The notes under the pieces are model-generated. The model was not told the origin of the DNA, did no database searches, and saw nothing but the letters and a program-made list of their open reading frames with translations. Positions 62,756 through 64,000 of a DNA stretch of 64,000 nt are shown here, in pieces (the first letter of the stretch is position 1; the number at the start of each line of letters is the position of its first letter). The position numbers and the translations under genes were made by a program. The DNA is from an uncultured Bacteroidales bacterium (lineage in GTDB: Bacteria > Bacteroidota > Bacteroidia > Bacteroidales > UBA932): the NCBI GenBank assembly GCA_944326365.1, contig CALVDR010000013.1, positions 1 through 64,000 on the forward strand, written 5' to 3'.

Positions 62756-64000
62756 ATGAAAAGAATGTTTTATAATATTAAAGGTGCGTTTCTGGCATTG
62801 GTTCTGGCCGGGACGATGTCCTGCCAGAACTATCTGAACCTTACAGACCCGGAGTCGTTGTCCGACGGTAACTTTCCGACCAATATCGACCATATCGGCC
62901 TGATCGTGAATTCGGTGTACGGTGTCCAGCATCACTGGTACTTTCTCGGGAATTACTGGGCCGGTTATGTGATGTACTGTCTGGATCATACGATTGACAT
63001 GCAGTGGCACAATGACCAGGAGTGGATAGATATCTCCGCCGGAGAGGTGAAAGCCGGTAACGTGAAAGTCACGGATCCTTGGACAGGACTCAGTCTGGGA
63101 GTATATTATGCGAATTCGGCACTGGAGAAGATTTCCCTGTACCGCCAGAACGCACAGCCGGCTGAGGCTGAGGCTCTGGACAACTATGAGGGCGAATGCC
63201 TGTTCTTCCGTGCCTTCTACTGGTGGCACATGCTTTCTCTTTATGCTGAGCCGGATATGGATGGAGTGGGAATTCCGATCATAAAAGCCGTGCCTAAGGA
63301 TCTCGAATCCATGTATGTTTCCCGCGAGACGACAGGGGACGGGTATGCCGCTATCATCGGAGACCTGCTGGCCGCCGAAAAGCTCATCACTCAGACCGAC
63401 CCTCACAGGGTGACCTTGTGGGCCGTGAAGGCTTTCCTGGCGAAAGCGTACTTCTTCACCGGCGATACCGCCAATGCGAAGAAATACCTGGAAGACTGCA
63501 TCCTGAACAGCGGGAAGTCTCTGGTTTCGTTCGAAAACTACAGGATGATGTTCAACGGCTATGATGCCTATGAATACAACTCCGAATCGTTCTACGAGGT
63601 CGGAAACACGGCAGACCCTACGGGCGGAGCTGCATACGGTTCACCGAATACGGGTTCTACGCTTTCCATGTATTATCCGCCTTTCTGCATAAACCCTGCA
63701 GGGGAGAGGATAGCCATGTCATACGGAAACCAGTACATGCATGACCGGAACCTTCCGCGTTTCGGCTACACTGATCCTGCGCCTCTCTCGGACGAAGTGC
63801 TGGTTTCTCCTGAACAGGAAGACGGGGAATATTCCCTGTCGGAGACTTATCTGGCCCGGCAGGAAGAATACCGGGAGAAACTCGGTACTCCTGAATACGA
63901 TTATGAGAACTGGCCCGATCCGAGACTCTTCGTATGCTCTCTGGAGCCTTTCATCGATTCCGTACAGATGACCATAGACGGGGTGAAGGCATACAGGAAG
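62756..64000 (+). CDS. SusD-like lipoprotein, partial (runs off the window)
   Basis: At least 415 codons of a RagB/SusD lipoprotein are present; the 3' end is beyond the right edge. Start MKRMFYNIKG, lipobox GTMSC. The YLNLTDPESLSDGNFPT opening, YEGECLFFRAFYWWHMLSLYAEP and LWAVKAFLAKAYFFTGDTANAKKYLE are standard for the family. It forms the surface lid of the adjacent SusC. Because the frame is open to the last base, no C-terminal judgement can be made. Confidence 0.92.
   Translation, partial: MKRMFYNIKGAFLALVLAGTMSCQNYLNLTDPESLSDGNFPTNIDHIGLIVNSVYGVQHHWYFLGNYWAGYVMYCLDHTIDMQWHNDQEWIDISAGEVKAGNVKVTDPWTGLSLGVYYANSALEKISLYRQNAQPAEAEALDNYEGECLFFRAFYWWHMLSLYAEPDMDGVGIPIIKAVPKDLESMYVSRETTGDGYAAIIGDLLAAEKLITQTDPHRVTLWAVKAFLAKAYFFTGDTANAKKYLEDCILNSGKSLVSFENYRMMFNGYDAYEYNSESFYEVGNTADPTGGAAYGSPNTGSTLSMYYPPFCINPAGERIAMSYGNQYMHDRNLPRFGYTDPAPLSDEVLVSPEQEDGEYSLSETYLARQEEYREKLGTPEYDYENWPDPRLFVCSLEPFIDSVQMTIDGVKAYRK

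Noticed and set aside
1..64000. CRISPR arrays or prophage
   Set aside because: No regularly spaced direct repeats, cas-like motifs, terminase, portal or tail genes were seen.

Overview
The window is a chromosomal segment of a member of the Bacteroidota, most likely the order Bacteroidales from a gut-type habitat. The sequence-level evidence is the recurring TAnnTTTG-type -7 promoter box in front of many genes, scarce Shine-Dalgarno sequences, two SusC/SusD outer-membrane uptake loci, numerous SPII lipoproteins, a fused FeoAB iron transporter, and the gene order small membrane protein-mutL-rhomboid-EEP nuclease. I cannot name a genus from sequence alone.

Layout. 1-4660: tRNA-Leu, a LuxR-type regulator overlapping a hemerythrin/RIC-like di-iron protein, and feoAB, all on the minus strand. 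4800-10685: a tripartite efflux pump in which the RND permease and the outer-membrane factor are one reading frame. 10731-14053: a degenerate NUC-type lipoprotein, then NhaC. 14104-18331: shikimate pathway block aroB, an aroD-aroA fusion, and aroC. 18374-21184: a GNAT/Mom-like protein divergent from umuDC. 21359-25118: pgi, pnuC, a 32-residue membrane peptide, hisS. 25207-28833: a region between tRNA genes (fMet on one side, Met and Gln on the other) holding a HAD phosphatase, a dead toxin gene fused to a transposase remnant, and a compositionally foreign secreted PDZ-containing protein. 28873-41694: housekeeping genes ispF, mutL, rhomboid, EEP nuclease, tsaC, rsmE, phosphoesterase, SLC13 permease, radA, dacB, galE.

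41802-54748 is a long minus-strand cluster: ECF sigma factor, FecR anti-sigma, STN-bearing SusC, SusD, a DUF4843 lipoprotein, a PKD-like lipoprotein, a TlpA-like thioredoxin lipoprotein, an IPT-like lipoprotein and a fimbrillin-like lipoprotein. It carries no recognisable glycoside hydrolase, lyase or esterase, so the imported ligand is unlikely to be a complex polysaccharide processed by the locus itself. 54916-57596 holds pnp and rpsO, each with a strong terminator. 57803 to the right edge is a second Sus-like locus with a different control design: a membrane-spanning TPR protein with a cytoplasmic helical/HTH-like tail, then SusC without STN, then a SusD that runs off the window.

The strongest candidates for something unusual are the RND-OMF single-frame fusion with an internal lipoprotein signal, the hemerythrin/degenerate-receiver pair with two palindromes at its promoter, the bifunctional AroD-AroA enzyme, the CAZyme-free sigma/FecR Sus locus with a thioredoxin, and the perfectly placed inverted repeat ahead of the second susC. 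Start codons were chosen by the position of the -7 box, signal peptides and family starts; many are still uncertain by a few codons.
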